This document shows positions 8,592 through 15,566 of a stretch of DNA of 23,573 bases, one piece after another. How positions within the stretch are numbered: position 1 is the stretch's first letter; every line of letters begins with the position of its first letter. The notes below the pieces were generated by a model that was not told where the DNA came from, made no database searches, and saw only the letters and a list, made by a program, of their open reading frames with translations. A program made the position numbers and the translations under genes. The stretch comes from UBA2160 sp964588665. Its GTDB lineage: Bacteria; Chloroflexota; Dehalococcoidia; Lucifugimonadales; UBA1123. The stretch spans positions 1 to 23,573 of the forward strand of contig CAZPQQ010000050.1 in the NCBI GenBank assembly GCA_964588665.1, read 5' to 3'.

Positions 8592-9875
8592 ATGCGAGTC
8601 GTGCACTACGTGAATCAGTTCTTCGGTGGAATCGGCGGGGAAGAAGCGGCCGGGTCATCCCTGGAATCGCGTGACAGGGCCGTGGGTCCCGGGCGTTTGC
8701 TGGAGCAAGTGCTGGGCGACGGCTCGCAGGTTGTCGCGACGTTGATATGCGGCGACAACTACGCGGTTGAGCGCCAGGACGAGGTCGCAGCCGATGTGGT
8801 GAAGCTGGTGCGTGACGCCGGCGCCGACCTGTTCGTGGCTGGGCCGTGCTTCGAGGCGGGCCGCTACGGCATGGCGGCTGGCGCCCTGTGCACGGCGGTG
8901 CAGGCCGAACTCGGCATCCCAGCCGTGACCGCAATGGACGAAGAAAACCCCGGCGTTGACCTATATCGCGAAGATCTGTACATCGTCGACTCCGGCGCCA
9001 ACGCGGGCGCGACGCGTGACGTTCTATCGAAAATGGCCGGTCTGGCGCAGAAGCTGGTCGACAGCGAGAACATCGGCAGCCCGGCCGAAGAAGGCTATTT
9101 ACGACGTGGCCTGATACGCGACGAGTTCACCGACCAGACCGCCGCGGAGCGCCTCGTGGACATGCTGATGGCCAAGGCGAAGGGCGAACCGTTCGAGACC
9201 GAGATGCCCTCGACCTCGTTCGAGCCCACGCTCATGCCAGCGGGAGTCGCGGACATCTCCAAGGCCAGGATCATGGTCATCACGGACGGCGGTCTGGTGC
9301 CCAACGGCAACCCAGACAACATCGAACGCGTGGCGGCGACGACCTGGGGTTCGTACAGCATGGCGGACAAGAACGAACTCAGTGGCGACGACTACGAGAT
9401 TTACCACGGCGGCTACGACCCTAGGTTCGTCGAAGAGGACCCAAACCGATTGGTCCCGCTGGACGCCCTGCGCGAGTTGGAGGCTGAGGGGGCGATAGGC
9501 GAGCTTCACGACGAGTTCATCTCGACGTCCGGGTTGGTGAATCCGCTGGCGAACACCCGGCGCATGGGCAAGGAGATGGCGGAGAGAGTCAAAGCGGAGG
9601 GCGTCGATGCGGTAATCCTCACCTCGACTTGAGGGACTAGCACTCGCAGCGGCGCTGCGATCACAACAGAGCTGGAAAAAGCCGGAATCCCAGTGGTGCA
9701 GATCACCTCGGCCCTGCCAATCGCCAAGATGGTGGGTTCCAATCGCGTCGTGCTGGGCCACGGCATCGTCCACGTTGCGGGTGACGCCAGTCTGCCTCCC
9801 GAAGAAGAGAAGGACCTGCGTCGCCGGCTGGTGGAAAAAGCCCTCGAGACCCTGGAGTCCGACGAACAGACGTAA
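8592..9875 (+). CDS. grdB-like: GrdB-family selenoprotein (glycine/sarcosine/betaine reductase component B-like), Sec347 at in-frame TGA
   Basis: Homologue of the selenoprotein subunit of glycine, sarcosine or betaine reductase component B (GrdB/GrdF/GrdH), which in clostridia binds the amine substrate and passes a carboxymethyl group to Sec of GrdA. Family blocks are clear: VVHYVNQFFGGIGGEE near the start, VATLICGDNY, EENPGVDLY, DGGLVPNGNPDNIE, HGGYDP, then VILTST-U-GTSTRSGA and the C-terminal tail EEEKDLRRRLVEKALE. TGA at 9630-9632 (codon 347) falls exactly at the family's Sec position, and the frame continues for 80 codons to a TAA at 9873. A SECIS hairpin follows 11 bases later. Total length is 427 residues, close to the 430-440 of the family. 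Both cysteines that normally follow Sec (GTCTRCG) are Ser here. AGGAG precedes the ATG by seven bases. The next genes are a thioredoxin-fold protein and a GrdE-like protein; substrate unknown. Confidence 0.93.
9633..9662 (+). promoter_or_regulatory. Bacterial SECIS element downstream of the Sec codon
   Basis: Right after the TGA (9630-9632) lies a perfect 7-bp stem: TCGCAGC (9644-9650) pairs with GCTGCGA (9654-9660) around the triloop GGC. The apical loop begins 18 bases after the TGA and its first two bases are G. Both fit the bacterial SECIS model, in which SelB binds a hairpin whose loop starts about 16-37 bases from UGA with a G in the first loop positions. It lies within the coding sequence (codons for TRSGA), as bacterial SECIS elements do. 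Confidence 0.8.
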
Positions 9876-9989
9876 AAGCTGTCGTCGATCGACCGGCTGC
9901 TGGAACTAAGTACGTCGCCCCTTGTCGCGTCATTCGGTCGCCGCGTTCGTGCGCATCGCGGGAACCATTAGGTAGAGTTGGATTGAGCA

Positions 9990-11762
9990 TTGGCAAGATT
10001 CTCTCCGAACCCCAATAAAGCACACCTCATAAGGTGGCGCGAGTGGGGAGAGGACGCCTTTCAGACGGCCCGAGAACAGGACAAGCCCGTGATGCTGTGC
10101 CTGACGGCGTTCTGGTGCGGTTTCTGCCAGCGCATGGACGAGGTCACGTTCTCCGACGACGAAATCTCGACCCTGCTCAACGCCTACTTCGTCCCCGTCA
10201 GGGTTGAGGATGCGCAGAGGCCTGACGTCGACGTTCGCTACAACCAGAACGGCTGGCCCACGATCGCGTTCATCACGCCTTGGGGAGATCATCTGGGCAG
10301 CGTGAACTACATGGACCCCGACGAGTTCGGCGACGTGCTGGTTAGGATACACCGCGTATACCAGGAGCAGAAAGACGAGCTCCAACAGGCGGCGGCACAG
10401 GCTGAACATGATGCGTCTCAGGCAACACCGGAAGCGCCGCCTCAGAACCGGATTCGCGTCTCAGCCGGCGCCGAGATCTCCGACGTGCTCATGGAGTTGG
10501 CCGACGGCGTGAACGGGGGGTACGGGCCAGACCACAAGTTCCTCCATCCCGAGGCCAACGACTTCCTGACCCATCGCTACGAGTCCACGGGCAATGCGGC
10601 GCACCTCGACCACGTCGCACTCACGTTGGACAGAATTCGAGCCAGCAAGACCTACGACTCCAAAGGCTTGGGGTACTTCCGGTACTCGTCCAAGGTCGAC
10701 TGGAGCGAACCTCACCGCGAGAAGCTGCTGGCCGATCACGCCGGCCTTCTGCAAAACTTCCTGAAGGTCTACCTGCTCACCGAACGTACCGAGACTCGAA
10801 CGATGACCGAGGAGGTCATCGAGTTCCTGACGTCTACGATGTCCGACTCGTCTACAGGAGCGTTCTACGGCTGTGAAGATTTCGTGACTCCTCCTGCTAC
10901 GACCGCTTTGGGCGCCAAGCTGGGCATGCGCGACGTCAGCAAGACGTTCTCCGTCATCGACGAGACGCTGTACGTCGATGCGAATGCCCAGACGGCTTCG
11001 GCGCTGCTCGAAGCGTCATGGGTGCTGGGGATGCCTCAGTGTCGGGAGCGTGCGCTGAAGACCCTCGATTTCTTGTGGGATCGTTGTCGCGCTGACGACG
11101 GCGGCGTGTGCCACTACTACGACGGCGAACCTCGCGTTTCGGGTCTGCTCCTCGATCAGGCGCGCATGGGTACGGCGCTGTTGGACGCATTCCGAGTGAC
11201 CGGCATAGGGGACTTCCGAGATCGGGCGCGGACGCTGGGCGACTATGTTCGCGCCAACTTAGCGAACCCTGCCGGCGGGTTTTACGATATCGCCTACAAA
11301 GGCTTTGCGCACCTGCGATATCCGTTGACGCTGTTGCCGCAAAACGGACTAACCGCGACGTTCTTTCTGCAACTCGCCGACGCCACCGGCGACCGGACCT
11401 ATCGGCAAGCATCGCTGTGGGCGCTGAGCGCGTTCACCGAAGACTTCGCGCCTTACGGCGTCTATGCTTCCGAGTACGGTCGGGCGCTCGCCGCATACAT
11501 CTCGGAGCCGTTGCAGGTCACGCTGGAAGGACCGGTAGGCGACCCCACGCTCAGGTCGCTGGCGCACGCGGCGCTGACCAGGCTGGCAAGTTTCCGGCTG
11601 ACGTTGAACCCAGTCGCATCGACAGGACCGTCAGGCTTGTACCTGGCGCGAGGCCAAAACCGGATCGGCCCGATTCGTGATCCGGATGAAGTTCTAACGG
11701 ACTTGTTGAACGCGTTCGATTCAACCGACGAGAAGGTCGCCGCCGGACCGTCTGACGGCTGA
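9990..11762 (+). CDS. Thioredoxin-domain DUF255 / YyaL (SPATA20)-like protein with CGFC motif
   Basis: 590-residue protein with an N-terminal thioredoxin-like domain and a C-terminal alpha/alpha-toroid (six-hairpin glycosidase-like) domain, as in YyaL/SPATA20 proteins, which are usually about 650-700 residues. Visible are HLIRWREWGEDAFQTAREQ (12-30), the redox motif FWCGFCQ (Cys43, Cys46) and the cis-Pro motif GWPT (Pro90). The canonical DUF255 site is CHWCH; here it is a thioredoxin-like WCGFC, consistent with real disulfide chemistry. The rest is rich in aromatic helical hairpins of the toroid (for example GGVCHYYDGEPRVSGLLLDQA). No signal peptide is seen. The start is a TTG at 9990, supported by family alignment with only a weak GGA upstream. 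It sits between the GrdB-like and GrdE-like genes with gaps of 114 and 73 bp, suggesting it supplies or receives electrons for them (inference). Its stop codon lies inside a heptamer repeat. Confidence 0.88.
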   Translation: MARFSPNPNKAHLIRWREWGEDAFQTAREQDKPVMLCLTAFWCGFCQRMDEVTFSDDEISTLLNAYFVPVRVEDAQRPDVDVRYNQNGWPTIAFITPWGDHLGSVNYMDPDEFGDVLVRIHRVYQEQKDELQQAAAQAEHDASQATPEAPPQNRIRVSAGAEISDVLMELADGVNGGYGPDHKFLHPEANDFLTHRYESTGNAAHLDHVALTLDRIRASKTYDSKGLGYFRYSSKVDWSEPHREKLLADHAGLLQNFLKVYLLTERTETRTMTEEVIEFLTSTMSDSSTGAFYGCEDFVTPPATTALGAKLGMRDVSKTFSVIDETLYVDANAQTASALLEASWVLGMPQCRERALKTLDFLWDRCRADDGGVCHYYDGEPRVSGLLLDQARMGTALLDAFRVTGIGDFRDRARTLGDYVRANLANPAGGFYDIAYKGFAHLRYPLTLLPQNGLTATFFLQLADATGDRTYRQASLWALSAFTEDFAPYGVYASEYGRALAAYISEPLQVTLEGPVGDPTLRSLAHAALTRLASFRLTLNPVASTGPSGLYLARGQNRIGPIRDPDEVLTDLLNAFDSTDEKVAAGPSDG

Positions 11763-11786
11763 TAGCTGATAGCTGACAGCTGACGG
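11752..11786 (+). repeat. Five-copy 7-bp tandem repeat (CTGAYRG)
   Basis: Five consecutive heptamers CTGACGG, CTGATAG, CTGATAG, CTGACAG, CTGACGG run through the last codons, the TGA stop and the first bases after the DUF255-type gene. The outer units are identical and the inner ones differ by one or two transitions. It is probably a replication-slippage tract. Loss or gain of a unit would alter the C-terminal end of the protein. Confidence 0.75.
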
Positions 11787-11835
11787 ATGCTACGCTCCAA
11801 CCAATCAAGATTAGCAATACCAACAGGTGATCAAA

Positions 11836-13101
11836 ATGCGATTGACTCTGGCTCGTCATCCGATAACGGAGATTCATCTCGAGGGTCCGACGCGACTGGA
11901 AGGAACGTCCCTGTTCGTCGACGTCGATGAGCTGCGCCAAGCGCTCCTGTCAGATGATCGGCTGGATAGCGTGGACATCGATGTCGTTCGGCCCGGCGAG
12001 AACTGCAGGGCAGGGCCGGTGTTCGACATAATCGAACCCAGGGCCAAAGAGTCGGGATTCGATTTTCCGGGCATCCTGAGCGCGCCGGTCACCGCCGGAA
12101 TCAGCGCCACCCATGTCCTCGAAGGCGCCGCGGTGACGGTCCTGGACGGTGGACCGCTGGAAGGTCCCGTGAGAAGCGTTCTCGAGATGAGCGGCGCCGC
12201 CGCCGAGCACTCGCCGTACTCGACGCTGCAGCACGTGACCGTGACCCCGCACGTGCGCCCGGAGTTGCCCTGGCACACGGCGCAGAACGCGACCCGTCGC
12301 GCCGGTTTGCGGGCGTCGGTGTACCTTGCGCAAGCGGGCATCGGGCAGACGCCAGCTCTGGAAGAGACCTTCGAGTCGGTGGGACCTGCCGAGCCCGGCC
12401 GAGAGGGCCTGCCCCGCACCGCTTATGTGGGTCAACTCTACTCCCGCCAGCGCACCCCGGAGGTGGATGAGCAGGTCCTCTACGGCGCAAACACCAACGG
12501 CATGATCCCGATGCTGCTTCACCCGGACGAGTGGCTGGACGGCGCAGTCGTGCCTTCGTACTCGGCGGCGTTGGGCGGCGCCGAGACGTACTTCTACCAG
12601 AACAGCCCAGTCATCACCGATCTGTATCGTCGACACCACGCGGGCGAGCTGAACTTCGTCGGAACCGTCGCCACCATCGCCGGATCGGACAACACCGACA
12701 GAGACCTGAACTGCCAGGTCGCGGCGAACCTGACCCGATGGGCCCTCAACGCCGACGCCGCGGTGCTGACGAAGTACGGCGGGGGAGTGCCCCACGCCGA
12801 CATGGCGGAAACGGCGCGACTGCTGGAAGGCATGGGCATCCGAACTGCGGTCATGGTGTCTGACATGTCCAAGGACCGACGGGTTGAGTCGGCGTTGCTG
12901 TTCAACTTCCCCGAAGTTGATGCCATCGTGTATCTCGGCGGCAACGACATCAGTTGGACCGTCTCACCTGTCGAGCGAGTCATCGCGGGCAATCCAAAGG
13001 CGGCGGAAGCGCTGGCTGTATCCCAGAAGCTAACCGCGTCGAACGTCGCGGGTGTGTCCAACCAGCAAGGCGCCACACGAATCAAAGCGGCGATCTACTA
13101 G
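11836..13101 (+). CDS. grdE-like: GrdE/GrdG/GrdI-family protein (glycine/sarcosine/betaine reductase component B alpha/beta proprotein-like)
   Basis: Homologue of the proprotein subunit of component B of glycine-type reductases. In clostridia it is cleaved at an internal Cys to make a pyruvoyl group that binds the substrate amine as a Schiff base. The 421 residues match family blocks: an MRLTLAR start, VRPGEN then IIEPRAKESG, FPGILS, THVLEGAAV, MSGAAAEHSP, VLYGANTNGMIPMLLHPDEWLDGA, NSPVITDLYRRH then NFVG, and the C-terminal GVSNQQGATRIKAAIY. At the expected processing site (after DGAVVP, residues 236-244) the sequence is SYSAALGG. The clostridial N-C pair appears replaced by Y-S (Ser243), with no Cys nearby. 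Ser can also form pyruvoyl groups in other enzymes, so processing is possible but not shown. ATG 11836 is chosen because AGGTGA lies five bases upstream; a GTG at 11827 is an alternative. The stop is TAG. Confidence 0.9.
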   Translation: MRLTLARHPITEIHLEGPTRLEGTSLFVDVDELRQALLSDDRLDSVDIDVVRPGENCRAGPVFDIIEPRAKESGFDFPGILSAPVTAGISATHVLEGAAVTVLDGGPLEGPVRSVLEMSGAAAEHSPYSTLQHVTVTPHVRPELPWHTAQNATRRAGLRASVYLAQAGIGQTPALEETFESVGPAEPGREGLPRTAYVGQLYSRQRTPEVDEQVLYGANTNGMIPMLLHPDEWLDGAVVPSYSAALGGAETYFYQNSPVITDLYRRHHAGELNFVGTVATIAGSDNTDRDLNCQVAANLTRWALNADAAVLTKYGGGVPHADMAETARLLEGMGIRTAVMVSDMSKDRRVESALLFNFPEVDAIVYLGGNDISWTVSPVERVIAGNPKAAEALAVSQKLTASNVAGVSNQQGATRIKAAIY

Positions 13102-13296
13102 CGTCGCGAGTCAGGATCGTGTGCGTCGTCGCTGTGGGCATTCGGCGGCCCTTCGACAGGCTCAGAGCCTGCCCTGAGATTTCCGAAGGGGCGAACGGTT
13201 GTATAGCCGCACCGTTCGTGGTGAGCTTGTCGAACCACCCTGGCCACTCATCCCAACGCGCGATTCGTTAGACGAAGTCGCGACTCAGGGCACTGG
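13098..13296. mobile_element. Degenerate MITE-like element (copy 1)
   Basis: About 199 bp. The right end (13261-13296) matches the right end of the element at 22981-23157 over 36 bases with roughly seven differences. The left end CTAGCGTC overlaps the TAG stop of the GrdE-like gene and resembles CTAGTGTC of the other copy. Inside is the same nested inverted repeat: left arm from 13149 (CCCTTCGACAGGCTCAG) and right arm 13212-13239 (ending TTGTCGAACCACC). It has no coding capacity. The termini suggest a TA-targeting (IS630/Tc1-like) passenger; no transposase is in the window. The element accounts for most of the gap up to the alpha/beta hydrolase gene. Confidence 0.6.
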
Positions 13297-13323
13297 GCTT
13301 CGCCGACTGTCCCTCGCTACAGG

Positions 13324-14103
13324 TCAGTCTGCCGCGGTCGCCTGCTCTGTCACGTGCTGCAAGAACTCGATGACATGGGGCAGGACCACGTCGCTTCCTT
13401 GGGAGACCTGGCCGTGGTCGAGCCCGGGGAACGACGCGAATTTCGCTCCGGCGATATGCTTCACCGCCTCGCTTGCCCCGTCAAAGAACCCGTCGGCTTC
13501 TCCGACGTACAGCAGGCATGGCATCGTCATCGTGGCCAGCACATCGCCCGATGTGCCGCGCGGCGCCGTTATCGCTGCGATCAACGCCTGCGGATCGTTT
13601 GCCAGCAACCGAGCTCGGCGCTGGGGTTCGGTCGGGCCGCTCTGGGACTCGGTGTTGGCGACGTAGGCTTCCATCCCCTGGCTGAGGAACGTCACGCGGT
13701 CAGAGGGCGTCGCATTGCCTCCGGTGTCGTATGGGTGCATGCCGCCGATCATCAGCGAGTTGACCCGATCCGGCGCGTGAAGGGCGATGCCGAATCCGAT
13801 TCGTCCACCCATCGAGTAGCCGAGGTAGTGAGCCTTATCGATGCCCAGATCGTCCAGCACCGACGTGACGTCGTTCACGCGCAGCTTCAAGTCGTACTCG
13901 GCTGGGTCGTGAGGCTTGTCGCTTTTGCCGTGGCCCCGGGCGTCGATCAAGACGAGCCGGTAGGCGGCCTTCAGCGGCGCCACGTAGCCGTAGACGTACC
14001 AGTTTTCGAGGCTGCTGGTGAACCCGTGCTGGAGGATCAGCGGCGGCCCGCTCCCTTCGACGTGGTAGTGGATTCGTGTCCCGTCGTTGTCAGTGTATGG
14101 CAT
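13324..14103 (-). CDS. Alpha/beta hydrolase
   Basis: 259-residue alpha/beta-fold hydrolase. The oxyanion-hole HG is at 26-27 (LILQHGFTSS), the nucleophile elbow is GYSMGG with Ser97, a likely acid Asp204 lies in YVGEADGFF, and His230 is in GLDHGQ, so the triad is complete. IDARGHGKSDKP (53-64) is typical of esterase/epoxide-hydrolase/haloalkane-dehalogenase-like proteins. The Ser nucleophile argues against the dehalogenase and epoxide hydrolase groups, which use Asp, and favours an esterase, lactonase or C-C hydrolase. The ATG at 14103 has AAGGAG six bases upstream. It lies 32 bp downstream of the M24 gene on the same strand, so the two were probably co-transcribed. No secretion signal is seen. 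Confidence 0.92.
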   Translation of the reverse strand: MPYTDNDGTRIHYHVEGSGPPLILQHGFTSSLENWYVYGYVAPLKAAYRLVLIDARGHGKSDKPHDPAEYDLKLRVNDVTSVLDDLGIDKAHYLGYSMGGRIGFGIALHAPDRVNSLMIGGMHPYDTGGNATPSDRVTFLSQGMEAYVANTESQSGPTEPQRRARLLANDPQALIAAITAPRGTSGDVLATMTMPCLLYVGEADGFFDGASEAVKHIAGAKFASFPGLDHGQVSQGSDVVLPHVIEFLQHVTEQATAAD

Positions 14104-14135
14104 CCAAGTCTCCTTCGTGGCGCGCGTTTGGGGGA

Positions 14136-15283
14136 TCAGTTGACGATCAGATCGAGGCTCAAGCGCGACAGGCGCTCACATCCGGTTTCGGTGGTCAACA
14201 CGGTCTCACCCACGGACATCGCGAGGCCGCGATCGCTGTCCAACAGTATCATATGCATGAAGATCACCATATTGGGTTGAATCACGGTCGGGGCGCCAGC
14301 GTAGAGCATCGGCCAATCCATCCAGGTCGGCGGATACAGGGCGCCCAGACTGTAGCCGCACGCGTTCAAGCGATGCTCTCCGAAACCCGCGGTATCGAGG
14401 GCTGTCGCGTGCGCGTCGAAGACGTCTCCGAAGGTCGCGCCCGGTCGAGTGACCTCCTGGCACGCCTGGATCGCCTCGATGCAGGCCGAGTGCATCTTCA
14501 CTTGCCGCGGGTCCGGATTGCCGGTCAGCATCGTTCGCATGAGACAGGAATGATAGTGGCGGAACGCGCCGCCGAACTCGAGTTGAAGCTGGTCGTTGTC
14601 GCCGATTGTCCCGTAGCCGGTGAAATTCCGAACCATCAGTGCGCTCTCTCCGGCGCCGATGATGAAGCGGGAGGCCGGATAGTCTCCGCCCCCGCGGAAG
14701 ATGGCACCGTGCATGGCGGCCAGCACATCCTACTCCGACGCCCCTGGCACGGCGAGACGTGCGGCTTCGTCATACGCATCGTCGGCGAGCTCGGCGGCTC
14801 GACGGACGTAGACCAACTCGGCCGCGCTCTTCACTAAGCGGAGCCGGTTGACGAGACCCGTGCGTCTTGATGCGTGCAAAAGCCGTCGAGGGCCGATCTG
14901 ACCATGTCCCATCGCTGACCTGTCAGCGAGAAGGCGTCCAGCTCCACGCCGAGATGGCTGCCGCCCAGGCCGTGCTCTTCGAGGATCGAGCGGAGGTCCA
15001 ACCCCGGATTGCTGTCCGCCCAGTCCACCCAAATGCGGATGTCCTCGATGGTCGACGTCAGGCTCGCCTGTCGCTGGTCCGCCGAGCGGGTCAACAGCGT
15101 CAGCCGTCCGTCGATCCCCATGAACAGGCACTGGAACTGAGAGTACCCCATGGTGTCGTAGCCGGTCAGGTAGTACATGCTCTCCTGGCGGAATATCAAG
15201 AGACCGTCAATGTCGGCGGCGCGCATCGCCGCCGTCGCGTTGCGTTGACGCGCGGCGAACTCTTCTCGGGTGAAATGCAACAT
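14136..15283 (-). pseudogene. M24-family creatinase/ectoine-hydrolase-like protein, broken by a frameshift and an amber stop
   Basis: Together the pieces make a full M24 (pita-bread fold) protein of about 382 residues. The N-terminal creatinase domain starts at ATG 15283 with GGGAGG nine bases upstream (MLHFTREEFAARQ..., MYYLTGYDTMGYSQFQ) and the C-terminal domain runs to 14136. A one-base loss around the CCC at 14857-14859 shifts the frame between TGQRWDMVRSALDGF and LVNRLRLVKSAAELVYVRRA; restoring a fourth G in the coding strand gives a continuous reading. A TAG at 14730-14732 then interrupts PGASE-DVLAAMHGAIF. The metal-ligand region reads QLEFGGAFRHYHSCLMRT, so the family's usual Asp/His ligands are absent, as in creatinase-type, metal-independent members. 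Two independent lesions make a functional product unlikely unless the sequence is in error. Confidence 0.8.
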
Positions 15284-15566
15284 CTGACTCGACCTCCCGT
15301 GACGTTTAACGACACCGCCTGGCGCCTGGCCGCGCGGTGTGATTCGCAGCCGCCTTGTGGCGCTATGATACACGCATTGCCGTGCGGTTCTGCTCCGACC
15401 AGGCGCCGTTGAGTCAGAGTGGGGCGTAAAACCACTCTCGTCCGACAATTGTCATTGGCGGTGCGATGTTGTACCGTTGGCCCGCGACGCCGACACGTGC
15501 CAGCGAAGCGTCGGCGGCGCCAACGAATCATCCGCCCAGCGAGCGGCAACGAAGAGGGACGTGACC
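15284..15566. promoter_or_regulatory. Divergent region with a perfect palindrome and a hairpin
   Basis: These 283 bp separate the divergent M24 and Ldh-type genes. They contain GACAATTGTC (15444-15453), a perfect 10-bp palindrome that could be an operator, and an inverted repeat AGAGTGG/CCACTCT (15416-15438, 9-base loop). TTGTCA at the palindrome could serve as a -35 box for the plus-strand gene, but the matching -10 (TACCGT) is poor. Regulation is not established. Confidence 0.3.

Noticed and set aside
11752..11786. CRISPR-like repeats
   Set aside because: Units of 7 bp with no spacers and no cas genes; a simple slippage tract. No CRISPR array is present anywhere in the window.
14730..14732. 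Pyrrolysine at the TAG in the M24 gene
   Set aside because: TAG is used as an ordinary stop in the GrdE-like and Ldh-type genes, and the same M24 gene also has a frameshift.
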